Shown: positions 18,422 to 26,435 of the stretch, in pieces
Layout of the letters: the number at the start of each line of letters is the position of its first letter
Position numbering within the stretch: the first letter of the stretch is position 1
NCBI RefSeq assembly: GCF_036784765.1
Contig: NZ_CP136651.1
Coordinates: 434,001 to 498,000 of the forward strand
Direction of reading: 5' to 3'
Length of the DNA: 64,000 bases
From: Novosphingobium sp. ZN18A2
GTDB taxonomy: Bacteria; Pseudomonadota; Alphaproteobacteria; Sphingomonadales; Sphingomonadaceae
The notes under the pieces: generated by a model
Database searches by the model: none
Told to the model about the DNA's origin: nothing
The model's input: the letters and a program-made list of their open reading frames with translations, nothing else
Made by a program: the position numbers and the translations under genes

Positions 18422-19744
18422 ATGAACCGACCGGTTACAGATCCGCAACCCTCAGGCTTGCCGCAAATTGCCCATGTCCCGGCCGCGCTGACATTTGCCG
18501 CGCTGGCCGGCGGGCTGGCGACAGGCCTTGTTCTCACCTTCGCCGCGCCTTCCGCCTTGCCGCCGGTTCTGGCCGTTGCCGGGCCGGTGGGCTCGCTTTG
18601 GCTCAGGGCCTTGCAGGCGACCATCGTGCCGCTGGTGGCCGCGCTGCTTTTTACCGGTGTGGTGCAGACGGTCGCCCTTGCCAGTGCGGGGGCCATGGCG
18701 CGGCGCAGCCTTGGCCTGTTCCTTGCGGTGCTCGCCTTCAGCGCCACGGTGCCGATGTTCGTCACGCCCGCGCTGCTGGCCGCCTTGCCGATCCCCGGAA
18801 GCGCGGGCGCGGCGCTGGGAAATGCCGCCGCGGCGACGCCCGGAGCAACGCAAATGCCGGGCATGGCGCAGTACCTTGAATCGATCGTGCCGACGAACGT
18901 GATTAGCGCGGCGGCGAATGACCGGATGCTGCCGCTGATCCTGTTCGTATCGGTTTTCGCGCTGGCGACGACGCGGCTGGTGGGCCGCCAGCGCGAACAT
19001 CTCGTCACGTTCTTCCATGCGGTCGCTTCGGCCATGCTGGTCATCATCGGCTGGGTGCTGGCAGCCGCGCCGGTCGGCGTTTTCGCGTTGAGCCTTACGG
19101 TTGCCGCGCACAGCGGCGCGGCGGCGATCGGGGCGCTCGCGCACTATGTGGGGATCGTGGTTCTGACGGGCAGCGTCGTGCTGATCGGGGGCTATATCCT
19201 CGCCGCAGCCGTGGCGCGTCGCGGCCCTGCCGTTTTCGCAAGGGCGATGGTTCCGGTCCAGGTCTTCGCGCTTTCCACGCAGTCCTCGCTCGCATCGCTG
19301 CCGGTGATGCTCGATGCCTGCCACGAGATGCGCGTGCGCGAAAGCACGGGCGAATTCGTCATGCCGCTGGCCGTCGCGCTGTTCCGCGCGACCAGTCCGG
19401 CGATGAACCTTGCGGTCGTGATCTATGTGGCGAACTGGTACAACGTGCCGCTTTCGCCCGCGTTGATGGCTTCGGGCTGGATCGTGGCGATCCTGGTGTC
19501 GCTGAGTTCGGTCAGCCTGCCCGGCGCGCTCAGCTATGTCGCGTCGGTCGGGCCTATCGCGATCGCGATGGGGGTGCCGGTGGCGCCGCTGGCTATCCTT
19601 GTCGCGGTGGAGATGCTGCCCGATCTGATGCGCACCGTCGGCAACGTGACGATGGACGTCGCGGTTACAGCCTCGGTCGATCGCCTGACGCACGGACCGA
19701 CCGAGGGCGGGGCGGGCAAGATCGCGGGAAATGGAGGCGATTGA
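18422..19744 (+). CDS. Dicarboxylate/amino acid:cation symporter (SDF/DAACS family)
   Basis: 440-residue inner membrane transporter with about eight hydrophobic segments. The family's serine-rich re-entrant loop is visible (STQSSLASLPVML near residue 280), as is the FRATSPAMNLAV motif that corresponds to the NMDGTA-like cation site. Members take up C4-dicarboxylates, glutamate or serine/threonine with Na+ or H+; the divergence from NMDGT leaves the substrate open. A long stretch upstream of this gene holds no recognisable partner regulator. Confidence 0.87.
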   Translation: MNRPVTDPQPSGLPQIAHVPAALTFAALAGGLATGLVLTFAAPSALPPVLAVAGPVGSLWLRALQATIVPLVAALLFTGVVQTVALASAGAMARRSLGLFLAVLAFSATVPMFVTPALLAALPIPGSAGAALGNAAAATPGATQMPGMAQYLESIVPTNVISAAANDRMLPLILFVSVFALATTRLVGRQREHLVTFFHAVASAMLVIIGWVLAAAPVGVFALSLTVAAHSGAAAIGALAHYVGIVVLTGSVVLIGGYILAAAVARRGPAVFARAMVPVQVFALSTQSSLASLPVMLDACHEMRVRESTGEFVMPLAVALFRATSPAMNLAVVIYVANWYNVPLSPALMASGWIVAILVSLSSVSLPGALSYVASVGPIAIAMGVPVAPLAILVAVEMLPDLMRTVGNVTMDVAVTASVDRLTHGPTEGGAGKIAGNGGD

Positions 19745-19797
19745 AACGCAATTGCAGGCACTTTGCCCTTGCCCTGACATGAACGGACCCTATTTCC

Positions 19798-19823
19798 GGA
19801 ACGCGCCCGGCGCGCCATGCGTT
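19798..19823 (+). promoter_or_regulatory. EcfG-type promoter of sodB
   Basis: GGAAC at 19798-19802 and CGTT at 19820-19823, separated by 17 bases, is a full match to the alphaproteobacterial general-stress sigma consensus (GGAAC-N16/17-CGTT). The start point would fall near 19830, leaving a leader of about 38 bases to sodB. Confidence 0.7.
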
Positions 19824-19867
19824 CGGACGAAGGAACCCTCAACGCAAGATAAATTGGAAAGAGAGCC

Positions 19868-20482
19868 ATGGCGATCACCCTGATGCCCCTCCCTTACGCA
19901 GAGGATGCCCTGTCCCCCGCGATTTCGGCGACCACGCTGCAGACGCACCACGGCAAGCACCACAAGGCCTATGTCGACAAGACCAACGCGGCCGTCGACG
20001 GCACCGACCTTGCCGGCAAGAGCCTGGAAGAGGTGATTGCCGCTGCCGAAGCCAAGGGTGACAAGGGCCTGTTCAACAATTCGGCCCAGACGTGGAACCA
20101 CGGTTTCTACTGGAAGAGCCTTTCGCCGTCGGCGCAGGCACCGTCCAGTGACCTTGCCGCCGCGATCGACGCCTCGTTCGGCTCGCTGGACAAGCTCAAG
20201 GACGAGCTGAAGGCGCAGGGCGCCGGCCACTTCGCCTCGGGCTGGGTCTGGCTGACCGCGAAGGACGGCAAGCTGGCGGTCGAGCAGACGCACGACGCGG
20301 CAAGCTTCACCTCGCTTTCGGGCACGCCGCTGCTGGTCATCGACCTGTGGGAGCATGCCTATTACCTCGACCACAAGAATGTCCGTCCGGACTACCTTGC
20401 GGCCGTGGTGGACGGACACCTCGCCTGGGATTTCGCGGCCGAGAACCTGGCGCGCGGCAAGGCGTGGGCCTATCCGGCCTGA
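19868..20482 (+). CDS. sodB: Iron superoxide dismutase
   Basis: Converts superoxide to oxygen and hydrogen peroxide in the cytoplasm. It is 204 residues. Metal ligands are His27, His78 (AQTWNHGFYW), Asp159 and His163 (DLWEHAYY). The AQTWNHGFYW and second-shell Gln pattern fits the Fe type better than Mn. No signal peptide. It is preceded by an EcfG-type promoter, which ties it to the general stress locus 2 kb away. It converges on the AI-2E transporter gene with a hairpin between. Confidence 0.96.
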   Translation: MAITLMPLPYAEDALSPAISATTLQTHHGKHHKAYVDKTNAAVDGTDLAGKSLEEVIAAAEAKGDKGLFNNSAQTWNHGFYWKSLSPSAQAPSSDLAAAIDASFGSLDKLKDELKAQGAGHFASGWVWLTAKDGKLAVEQTHDAASFTSLSGTPLLVIDLWEHAYYLDHKNVRPDYLAAVVDGHLAWDFAAENLARGKAWAYPA

Positions 20483-20500
20483 TCGCGACCCGGCCTGACA

Positions 20501-20525
20501 CCGGTCCGATACAATATCGGGCCGG
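20501..20525. terminator. Hairpin between convergent sodB and AI-2E transporter genes
   Basis: An 11-bp stem (20501-20511 with 20515-20525, one T-G pair) closes a CAA loop 19 bases after the sodB stop. No clear T run follows on either strand, so it may be a weak or processing-type terminator. Confidence 0.5.
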
Positions 20526-20549
20526 ATGCAGCCGGATCGGAAATTCAGA

Positions 20550-21791
20550 TCATGAAGCGGCGGGGGCCTTCGCGGTCTCCGCCGTTTCGTTTGGTGCGCC
20601 CCGCCCGTCTTCGCGGGACGGGTCGCCGTGCGGCGGATCGAACAGAAGCGAATCCGTTCCCGGCTCGAACAGTGGCTCTCCGAACAGGAAGCCCACGATG
20701 TTGGGCCGCCCCAGGTGTTCGAACAGCGCGGCGATGACCAGCAGGATCGGCATCGAAAGCAGGGCGCCGACAACCCCCCATATCCATGAGAAATAGCTGA
20801 TCCCGATCAAAATGATGACGGGGTTGATGGTGAACCGCGCGCCCAGGATCGAAGGCGTGACAAGGTTGGATTCGATCGCGTGCAGCCCCAGGAAGGCCAG
20901 CATGGGCAGAAGGCCCAGCAGCACCGAATCCGCCGTGCCCAGGCCAACCACGCCCAGCAGGCCCATCATCGTCAGCGGGCCGATATAGGGCAGGAAGTTC
21001 AGCACGAAGGCAAGGCCGCCCCACATGATCGGCGCGCGCATTCCGAAGGCCCATGCACCCGCCGCAACGATGATCCCGACGCCCAGGTTCACTTGCGCGA
21101 CCGTCAGGATATAGGACGCCACGCGGTCCTGCACGTCGCGCATCACGCGCGCCATGCGCAGCGAAACGCCAAAGCTGTGCCGTTCCAGCAGCAGGCGCCG
21201 CTTCATCCTTATGCGCGCCTCTATCATGAAGAACGCCATCAGCAGCGTCAGCAGCACTTCCAGCACCACCGAAGGGGTGGCGAGCGCAAGCTGTTCGATG
21301 ACCGATGGCGAGGCGAGAACGACCTCGCGGCTGGAATGGCCGGCAAGGCGCGAAATCTGGCGGTTGATTTCGGACAGCCAGTGGAAACTGCCCTGCAACT
21401 GTTCGAACCGCTCGCTGGTGGCGCGGACCATTGCCGGAACCTGGTCCACCATCACATAGGCGGGCTGCAGGATCAGCCCCAGCGCCATGATGACCAGCGC
21501 CAGCATCGTGATGATCGCCACGAACGACGCGACGAGGTTGGGCAGGCCGATCCGCACCAGCCGGTCCGCCAGCGGAGACAGCACGATGGTCAGGATCATG
21601 GCCGTCACCGGTGGCAGGAATACGACCGATCCGGTCGAAAGAACGAAGGGAAGGGCCAGGAAAAGCCCCAGGCCAAGCAGCAGCACCAGCGTGGAATTGA
21701 GGCGGGTGGCCGGATCCATCGCCACAACAGGTTCCGGCAAGCCGGAATCCGCGTCGGAAGTGGCGGGTCCGGTGGGCGACTGGTCGTTCAT
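20550..21791 (-). CDS. AI-2E family transporter
   Basis: 413-residue inner membrane protein of the AI-2E/PerM exporter-like family. About eight hydrophobic segments are visible, with two near the N-terminus, a long soluble region at about 140-220, and the conserved NFLPYIGPL motif near residue 265. Members include Na+/H+ antiporters and the E. coli quorum-signal exporter TqsA, so the cargo is not predictable. It is 126 bases downstream of ecfG on the same strand and might be read from the stress operon. Confidence 0.85.
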   Translation of the reverse strand: MNDQSPTGPATSDADSGLPEPVVAMDPATRLNSTLVLLLGLGLFLALPFVLSTGSVVFLPPVTAMILTIVLSPLADRLVRIGLPNLVASFVAIITMLALVIMALGLILQPAYVMVDQVPAMVRATSERFEQLQGSFHWLSEINRQISRLAGHSSREVVLASPSVIEQLALATPSVVLEVLLTLLMAFFMIEARIRMKRRLLLERHSFGVSLRMARVMRDVQDRVASYILTVAQVNLGVGIIVAAGAWAFGMRAPIMWGGLAFVLNFLPYIGPLTMMGLLGVVGLGTADSVLLGLLPMLAFLGLHAIESNLVTPSILGARFTINPVIILIGISYFSWIWGVVGALLSMPILLVIAALFEHLGRPNIVGFLFGEPLFEPGTDSLLFDPPHGDPSREDGRGAPNETAETAKAPAAS

Positions 21792-21917
21792 CTGCAGGTG
21801 CTCGAATGGCTGCGATCCGCACTGTGCGCATCACGGTTCGCCAAGGGCGACACAATACCTTGCGGTGCGCGGGTCTGGCAAGGCGCTGCGATCATTGCAC
21901 CGTCAGCGGAACGTCAG

Positions 21918-22517
21918 TCACCCCTCGCCGGTGTCGGAATGGACCGCGCCGTCCAGCTCTTCCATGATCGCATCGTGGGCCACCGCGTCGCCGGTCGAGC
22001 GGCGGGGGATGGCGCCTTCGTCCAGCATGGACGACAGCGCGGCCCGCGCCCGGCCGACGCGGCTCTTGATCGTGCCCACCGCGCAATCGCAGATATTGGC
22101 CGCTTCCTCGTAACTGAAGCCGCCCGCGCCCACCAACAGCAACGCTTCGCGCCGTTCCGGCGGAAGGGTCAGCAACGCGCGATGCATGTCCGACAGGTGC
22201 AGCGGATCTTCCTGTCCCGGCGGCGCCGTCAGGATGCGTTCGGCCACCGTCTCGTCATAGTCGGCGCGGAAGCGGTTGCGCCGCATGTCGGTAAGATAGG
22301 CATTGCGCAGGATAACGAATGTCCACGCGCGCATGCTGGTGCCGGGTTCGAACCGCGCGCGCGCGGCCCAGGCCTTCATCAGCGTTTCCTGCACAAGGTC
22401 GTCCGCCATGTCGGGACGCCCGCAAAGGCCGCGCGCAAAGGCGCGCAGGTGCGGTATGACCCCGGTAAGTTCGCGCTTGAATTCCGCCGTCGCCGGCGGC
22501 GCGCCGCCGTCAGTCAT
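21918..22517 (-). CDS. ecfG: General stress ECF sigma factor EcfG
   Basis: 199-residue ECF sigma factor of the EcfG group. Region 2 reads MADDLVQETLMKAWAARARF followed by MRAWTFVILRN. Region 4 has LTLPPERREALLLVGAGGFS and the helix-turn-helix ICDCAVGTIKSRVGRARA. The ATG at 22517 lies inside the end of nepR (8-base overlap), the classical nepR-ecfG arrangement. The sigma factor is held by NepR and released when phosphorylated PhyR captures NepR. The transcript should start at the EcfG promoter at 22850-22874, giving autoregulation. Confidence 0.95.
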   Translation of the reverse strand: MTDGGAPPATAEFKRELTGVIPHLRAFARGLCGRPDMADDLVQETLMKAWAARARFEPGTSMRAWTFVILRNAYLTDMRRNRFRADYDETVAERILTAPPGQEDPLHLSDMHRALLTLPPERREALLLVGAGGFSYEEAANICDCAVGTIKSRVGRARAALSSMLDEGAIPRRSTGDAVAHDAIMEELDGAVHSDTGEG

Positions 22518-22707
22518 GGGCGTCCTTGTCGAGCTGTTCGATAAGTTTGGCGAAGTTGTCGGGAAGCGGTTCCTCGACAACGGAATCGTAAAGCCGTCGC
22601 AAACCCTGCGCCCACTCCGGGGCTTTGGCCCGATCGGGCTTTTCGCATTGATCCATCTTGACCTTCCTGGACTTCTTTTCCGCCATCGCCTGTTTCTGGC
22701 CCCCCAT
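22510..22707 (-). CDS. nepR: Anti-sigma factor NepR
   Basis: Small cytoplasmic anti-sigma factor that binds EcfG and is sequestered by phospho-PhyR. The NepR core is plain: GLRRLYDSVVEEPLPDNFAK, then LIEQLD. With ATG 22707 the product has 65 residues, near family size. An alternative ATG at 22656 (48 residues) has a better Shine-Dalgarno (AGGAAGG, 5 bases away) and would keep the whole core, so the true start is uncertain. The end overlaps ecfG by 8 bases. Confidence 0.9.
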   Translation of the reverse strand: MGGQKQAMAEKKSRKVKMDQCEKPDRAKAPEWAQGLRRLYDSVVEEPLPDNFAKLIEQLDKDAHD

Positions 22708-22849
22708 CGAGACAGTCGTACTTCCGGACAGTCGAACCCTGGACACGTTGTACCACTCAGCCGACCGGGATAGCGGGGCTGGAGAAGCCGGACCGCCATC
22801 AATCCGGGCAAGTGCCCGAATTGTCTGCGCGGCCCGGTTTGCATAGTGG

Positions 22850-22874
22850 AACGAAACTGGCCAAGCGTTGTTCC
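22850..22874 (-). promoter_or_regulatory. EcfG-type promoter of nepR-ecfG
   Basis: On the minus strand GGAAC (22874-22870) and CGTT (22853-22850) are spaced by 16 bases, the full consensus. The start would be near 22843, about 135 bases before the ATG at 22707. Confidence 0.8.
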
Positions 22875-22955
22875 CACAAGTGCACGCATAGGTGCTCTTG
22901 TGGTAAAATTGCAACTGCTGGTGCTGTTCGGGCCTGAAGCGGGGGATGATCGAAC

Positions 22956-24647
22956 GTGAAAGGCGTCGATGTGGAAGGGGCATTCGCCCCGCGGTACCGC
23001 GCCCCCCGTTGGTATGAACGTTTTCCGCGCGGGCTGCCGGTCGGCATATTCCTCCTGACCATGGCCGTTACCGGTATCAGCGTTTCCGCGATCGAGCGCG
23101 CGGAATCGCAGCGCGAACGCGCCCAGCTTTCCCAAACCGCACAAACGATTGCGTCCGGGCTGGAGCGCCGCGCAAACGCCAGCGCCGCATACCTGCGGTC
23201 GGGCGCCGCGTTGTTCGCAACGCAGCAGGTGGTGCCGGCGCCACTGTTCCGCACGTTCATTTCCGAATTGCGGCTGGGCGGCAACTTCCTTGGCGCCGAC
23301 GGCATAGGCTGGGCGATGAAGGTGGACCGCAAGGACATCGCAACGGTGGAACAGGCGATGCGGCGCCAGGGCGGCGGCGATTTCCACATCTCGCCGCTTC
23401 CCGCTGGGAACGACGATTATGCGGTCCCGGTGATGTATCTGCAGCCCGATACCGCCCGGAACCGCCGCGCGATCGGCTATAACATGTTTTCCGAGCCTGC
23501 CCGCCGCGCCGCGATGATCAAGGCGGCGAGTTCGGGCCGGCCCACGGCCAGCGGCAAGGTTGTTCTGTTGCAGGAAGGCCAGGGCAGGGCGCCCGGGTTC
23601 CTGATCTACATGCCGGTCTATTCAACAAGCGGAAGCGATCGGGCGCGTAAGCTGCGCGGTTACGTCTATAGTCCGTTCAACGCGCGGACATTCGTGGAAT
23701 CGGCCATAGATACGACACGTCTGGGCGCTGTCGGCGTGCGCCTGTACGATGGCGATCCGTCGCCGGATAACCTGCTGGCCGAATTTCCGGTAAGCGACCC
23801 TTCCGATCGTATCGCCACCCGGCGCATCCGGCTTGCGAATGATGAATGGACGCTTGAGGTGCAGGCCCAGGGGTCGCCGGTGCTGGGCATGATGTCGGTC
23901 GTGACGCTGCTGTTCGGCCTGCTTGTGGCCACGTTGCTGATGGTGCTTTCGCGCCTTGCGACACGGCAGGCCGCCGAAGACCGGCTGGCGCTCGCCTGGT
24001 TCGAGCAGCAATCGTCGATCCGCAATTCGCTGACCCGCGAACTGAACCACCGGGTGAAGAACACGCTGGCCAACGTGCTTTCGATCATCACCCTTACCAA
24101 GCGCCGGGCCACCGACCTGGACAGCTTTGCGGACAGCCTTGAAGGCCGCATTCGCGCGCTGTCCGCCACGCATGACCTCCTCACCCAGTCGGGCTGGGGT
24201 TCCACCCCGGTCGAAGCCGTGATCCGGGCCGAGATGGCGCCCTATGCGCAGGATATAGACCGGCATCTTGTGCTGAACGGCCCTGAAGTGGAACTGGCCC
24301 CCAACGATGCCTTGTCGCTGGGCCTTGCGATCCACGAGCTGGCGACCAACGCCGCCAAGTATGGCGCGTTGAGCGTGGAAGGCGGCAGCGTTGCGGTAAA
24401 CTGGGAACTGGTGACCGGAGACCTGGCGCGGATTGAATGGATAGAGCGCGGCGGGCCGCCGATCGATCCGGCCGTCCAGCGCAAGCGCGGCTTCGGAACC
24501 GACCTGATCGAAAAGATCGTCGCCCACGAACTGCGCAACCCGGTGGATCTGCGCTTCACGCCTGAAGGCGTGCGATGCAGCTTGTTCATCCCGGTGCGGG
24601 TGCGCCAGGCCGCCTTCGCGCTTCGCGAAAAGCGCGAAGAGGGCTGA
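22956..24647 (+). CDS. CHASE-domain sensor histidine kinase (HWE/HisKA_2) of the general stress locus
   Basis: 563-residue membrane sensor kinase. Membrane segments at about 29-47 and 312-332 flank a periplasmic CHASE-like domain (about 80-250). The cytoplasmic part has the HisKA_2/HWE H-box ELNHRVKNTLANV with phosphoacceptor His365, and a HATPase with N-box HELATNAAKYGAL (460-472) and GFGTDLIEK. Kinases of this class act on PhyR. Its place between ecfG and phyR matches PhyP/PhyK-type genes, some of which are mainly phosphatases. The start is GTG 22956, after a G-rich stretch. The ligand of the CHASE domain is unknown. Confidence 0.9.
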   Translation: MKGVDVEGAFAPRYRAPRWYERFPRGLPVGIFLLTMAVTGISVSAIERAESQRERAQLSQTAQTIASGLERRANASAAYLRSGAALFATQQVVPAPLFRTFISELRLGGNFLGADGIGWAMKVDRKDIATVEQAMRRQGGGDFHISPLPAGNDDYAVPVMYLQPDTARNRRAIGYNMFSEPARRAAMIKAASSGRPTASGKVVLLQEGQGRAPGFLIYMPVYSTSGSDRARKLRGYVYSPFNARTFVESAIDTTRLGAVGVRLYDGDPSPDNLLAEFPVSDPSDRIATRRIRLANDEWTLEVQAQGSPVLGMMSVVTLLFGLLVATLLMVLSRLATRQAAEDRLALAWFEQQSSIRNSLTRELNHRVKNTLANVLSIITLTKRRATDLDSFADSLEGRIRALSATHDLLTQSGWGSTPVEAVIRAEMAPYAQDIDRHLVLNGPEVELAPNDALSLGLAIHELATNAAKYGALSVEGGSVAVNWELVTGDLARIEWIERGGPPIDPAVQRKRGFGTDLIEKIVAHELRNPVDLRFTPEGVRCSLFIPVRVRQAAFALREKREEG

Positions 24648-24708
24648 AAGGACGAGGGTCTGGCCGGCGGCCTTGTTCGGGCGCGGCTGAGCCGGCCCGG
24701 TTCGCCCG

Positions 24709-25506
24709 TCAGTCCAGCGGCCGGCTCGAACCGAAGAACAGCGCCTGGCTGATCGCGGTGCGCACGGTCGCTTCCTGGAACGGCTTGGTTACCAGATAGG
24801 TCGGTTCCGGGCGGTCGCCGGTCAGCAGCCGTTCGGGATAGGCGGTGATGAAGATCACCGGCACGCTTTCGATCGCCAGGATATCGTCGACCGCGTCGAC
24901 GCCAGAGCTGCCGTCGGCCAACTGGATGTCCGCCAGCACCAGTCCCGGCGTTTTCTCTGCCACGATATCGCGCGCCTGCGTTCGCGTGGCGGCCATTCCG
25001 CAAACGTCGTGCCCCAGTGTGCGCACAAGGTCTTCCAGTTGCATGGAGATCAGCGGTTCGTCCTCGATGATCAGTACCGACGTTGCCGATTCGCGATCGA
25101 TTTCGGAAACCGCGTCGGAAACCAGGTGCTCAACCTCTTCCTGGCTGCAATCCATGATCCTGGCGGTATCCGCGATAGAGAAATCTTCCAGCGTGGTCAG
25201 CAAAAGAGCCTGCCGGTTGCGCGGCGTGATACGGCCGAGGCGTTCCTGCGCGGCGGCTTCCAGCGATCCTTCGCCTTCGCCAGTGGACAGCACGCTGTCG
25301 ACATTGGCGCTGGACCACACGCGGTTGAACGCGCGGTAGAGTTCGGCCCGGCCTTCGCCGATGTCGGCGCGCAGCGCATCGTCGGCGAGCGCGGCCTCCA
25401 GCGTGGCACGGACATAGGCGTCACCCGCGGCCTGCGACCCCGTCAGGGCACGCGCATAGCGGCGGAGAAACGGAAGTTCATTTGCGATCTTTGTCCCAAG
25501 CGACAT
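24709..25506 (-). CDS. phyR: PhyR, sigma-factor-mimic response regulator
   Basis: Central switch of the alphaproteobacterial general stress response. 265 residues: an N-terminal EcfG-like domain (about 1-135, with region-4-like LGRITPRNRQALLLTTLEDF) and a C-terminal receiver (about 142-260). The phosphoacceptor is Asp193 (LADIQLADG), the acidic pocket is E148-D149-E150, and Thr221 and Lys241 complete the site. When phosphorylated it binds NepR and frees EcfG. It is transcribed from its own EcfG promoter at 25541-25565 and converges on the sensor kinase. Confidence 0.97.
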   Translation of the reverse strand: MSLGTKIANELPFLRRYARALTGSQAAGDAYVRATLEAALADDALRADIGEGRAELYRAFNRVWSSANVDSVLSTGEGEGSLEAAAQERLGRITPRNRQALLLTTLEDFSIADTARIMDCSQEEVEHLVSDAVSEIDRESATSVLIIEDEPLISMQLEDLVRTLGHDVCGMAATRTQARDIVAEKTPGLVLADIQLADGSSGVDAVDDILAIESVPVIFITAYPERLLTGDRPEPTYLVTKPFQEATVRTAISQALFFGSSRPLD

Positions 25507-25540
25507 CGATACCCCTTCCCGGTCTGTCGATGGTTACGCG

Positions 25541-25565
25541 AACGCAGCCAGACCGGACTTGTTCC
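25541..25565 (-). promoter_or_regulatory. EcfG-type promoter of phyR
   Basis: On the minus strand GGAAC (25565-25561) and CGTT (25544-25541) are spaced by exactly 16 bases. The predicted start near 25534 leaves a 28-base leader with a GGAAGGGG Shine-Dalgarno before the ATG at 25506. Confidence 0.82.
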
Positions 25566-25693
25566 CGGACAACCGGATTTGTTCGGCAAGGCACATGATG
25601 TGGCAACCGCAGCGCGCGCGTTCAATCCGGATTGCAAATCTGGCCGGATCGGCAAATCGGACTGGCCCGCTCGAAAAAATTTTTTCTGTCACG

Positions 25694-25718
25694 GGAACGC
25701 AACTTCACATTGTTCATT
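25694..25718 (+). promoter_or_regulatory. Possible EcfG-like promoter of the small RNA
   Basis: GGAAC at 25694-25698 followed after 16 bases by CATT (25715-25718), one mismatch from CGTT. Transcription would start near 25724, just before the hairpin described in the next entry. The mismatch falls in the critical -10, so this is tentative. Confidence 0.4.
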
Positions 25719-25722
25719 ATGG

Positions 25723-25815
25723 CCTTGTCACCGGCCGAGACCCCCCCTCCCGTCCAAGCGGCTGGTGATACGATCCCGAAAGGCCCCCGCCGGCGACAGG
25801 TGGGGGCCTTTTTTC
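25723..25815 (+). ncRNA. Candidate GsrN-like stress small RNA
   Basis: About 93 bases with two strong structures. Hairpin 1 has a 9-bp stem (25728-25736 with 25760-25768, one G-U) whose 23-base loop contains the C-rich, anti-Shine-Dalgarno-like CCCCCCCTCCC (25741-25751). Hairpin 2 is a terminator. This resembles GsrN of Caulobacter, a general-stress small RNA that pairs with katG mRNA through a C-rich loop. It sits between phyR and an EcfG-controlled response regulator, in a 550-base gap with no convincing coding frame. Expression is not shown; the GsrN link is inference from structure and position. Confidence 0.6.
25779..25815 (+). terminator. Rho-independent terminator of the candidate small RNA
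   Basis: A 10-bp stem (25779-25788 with 25802-25811, AAAGGCCCCC with its complement) is followed by TTTTTTCTTTT. The T run is on the plus strand, whereas both flanking genes are on the minus strand, so it implies a plus-strand transcript. Confidence 0.85.
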
Positions 25816-25881
25816 TTTTCTTTTCCCATTTCGTGATCGGCCTGGCTTGAAATAAAAGCCTTGAATCAGCCGCTTGTGCGC

Positions 25882-26328
25882 TCACGCCTTTCGCAGCAGC
25901 GATCTCAGTCCGCTTCCGCGTCGCGCGTGCTTGCGCGCGATGGTGGCAAGATCCTCCATTGCGAACGGTTTTTCCAGAACGTGGCCAAGGTCGCGAATCT
26001 GCCGGGGGATTCGATCGGGCTGTGCGGTGGAAAAGATGATCAGCGGCGGATTGATGGCTGTTTCCACCGCAAGCACGGCAATCGCCCAGCCGTCTCCGCG
26101 GTCTGCCAGCGTCACGTCCAGAACAAGGATATCGGGCTGGTGCCGCTCTATCTCGCGCATCGCGCCGGCAACGTCGGGGCAGGTGGCCGCCGATTCGGCA
26201 CCGGCATCCAGCAGGGCCTGTTCCATCTCCAGCGCGAGCAGGGCGTTGTCTTCGACGATGAGCGCGCGACCCAGCGGTACAGCGCGTGGCGGCCTTGCGT
26301 TCCCGTTCGGCCAACCCCTGTTCGGCAT
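25882..26328 (-). CDS. Single-domain response regulator
   Basis: 148 residues made of a receiver domain only. The acid pair is E26-D27 in ALIVEDNALL, the phosphoacceptor Asp71 is in ILVLDVTLAD, and the conserved Lys120 is in LEKPFAM. There is no output domain. The ATG at 26328 is preferred because the EcfG promoter at 26383-26408 would start transcription near 26376, right on the upstream in-frame ATG, which would then have no leader. It probably competes for, or relays, phosphoryl groups in the general stress network, as other single-domain regulators do in sphingomonads. Confidence 0.85.
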   Translation of the reverse strand: MPNRGWPNGNARPPRAVPLGRALIVEDNALLALEMEQALLDAGAESAATCPDVAGAMREIERHQPDILVLDVTLADRGDGWAIAVLAVETAINPPLIIFSTAQPDRIPRQIRDLGHVLEKPFAMEDLATIARKHARRGSGLRSLLRKA

Positions 26329-26382
26329 ATTCGTGAAAACTCCCGCGCGGCGCAGCCGGCAGGCCGCCTTCATCATAACCAG

Positions 26383-26408
26383 AACGTGCGCGCAGCCGCC
26401 ACGGTTCC
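26383..26408 (-). promoter_or_regulatory. EcfG-type promoter of the single-domain response regulator
   Basis: On the minus strand GGAAC (26408-26404) and CGTT (26386-26383) are spaced by 17 bases, the full consensus. It implies a start near 26376. Confidence 0.75.
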
Positions 26409-26435
26409 CGCTGGCAAAGCCGTTCGGGCAGTTGT

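Noticed and set aside
22340..22360. GGTTCGAACCG as a possible tRNA T arm
   Set aside because: Lies inside the conserved region 2 of ecfG and has no tRNA context.
22848..22869. Plus-strand GGAAC...CGTT that might drive the sensor kinase
   Set aside because: Spacing is only 13 bases, outside the 16-17 range; it is the reverse side of the true nepR promoter.
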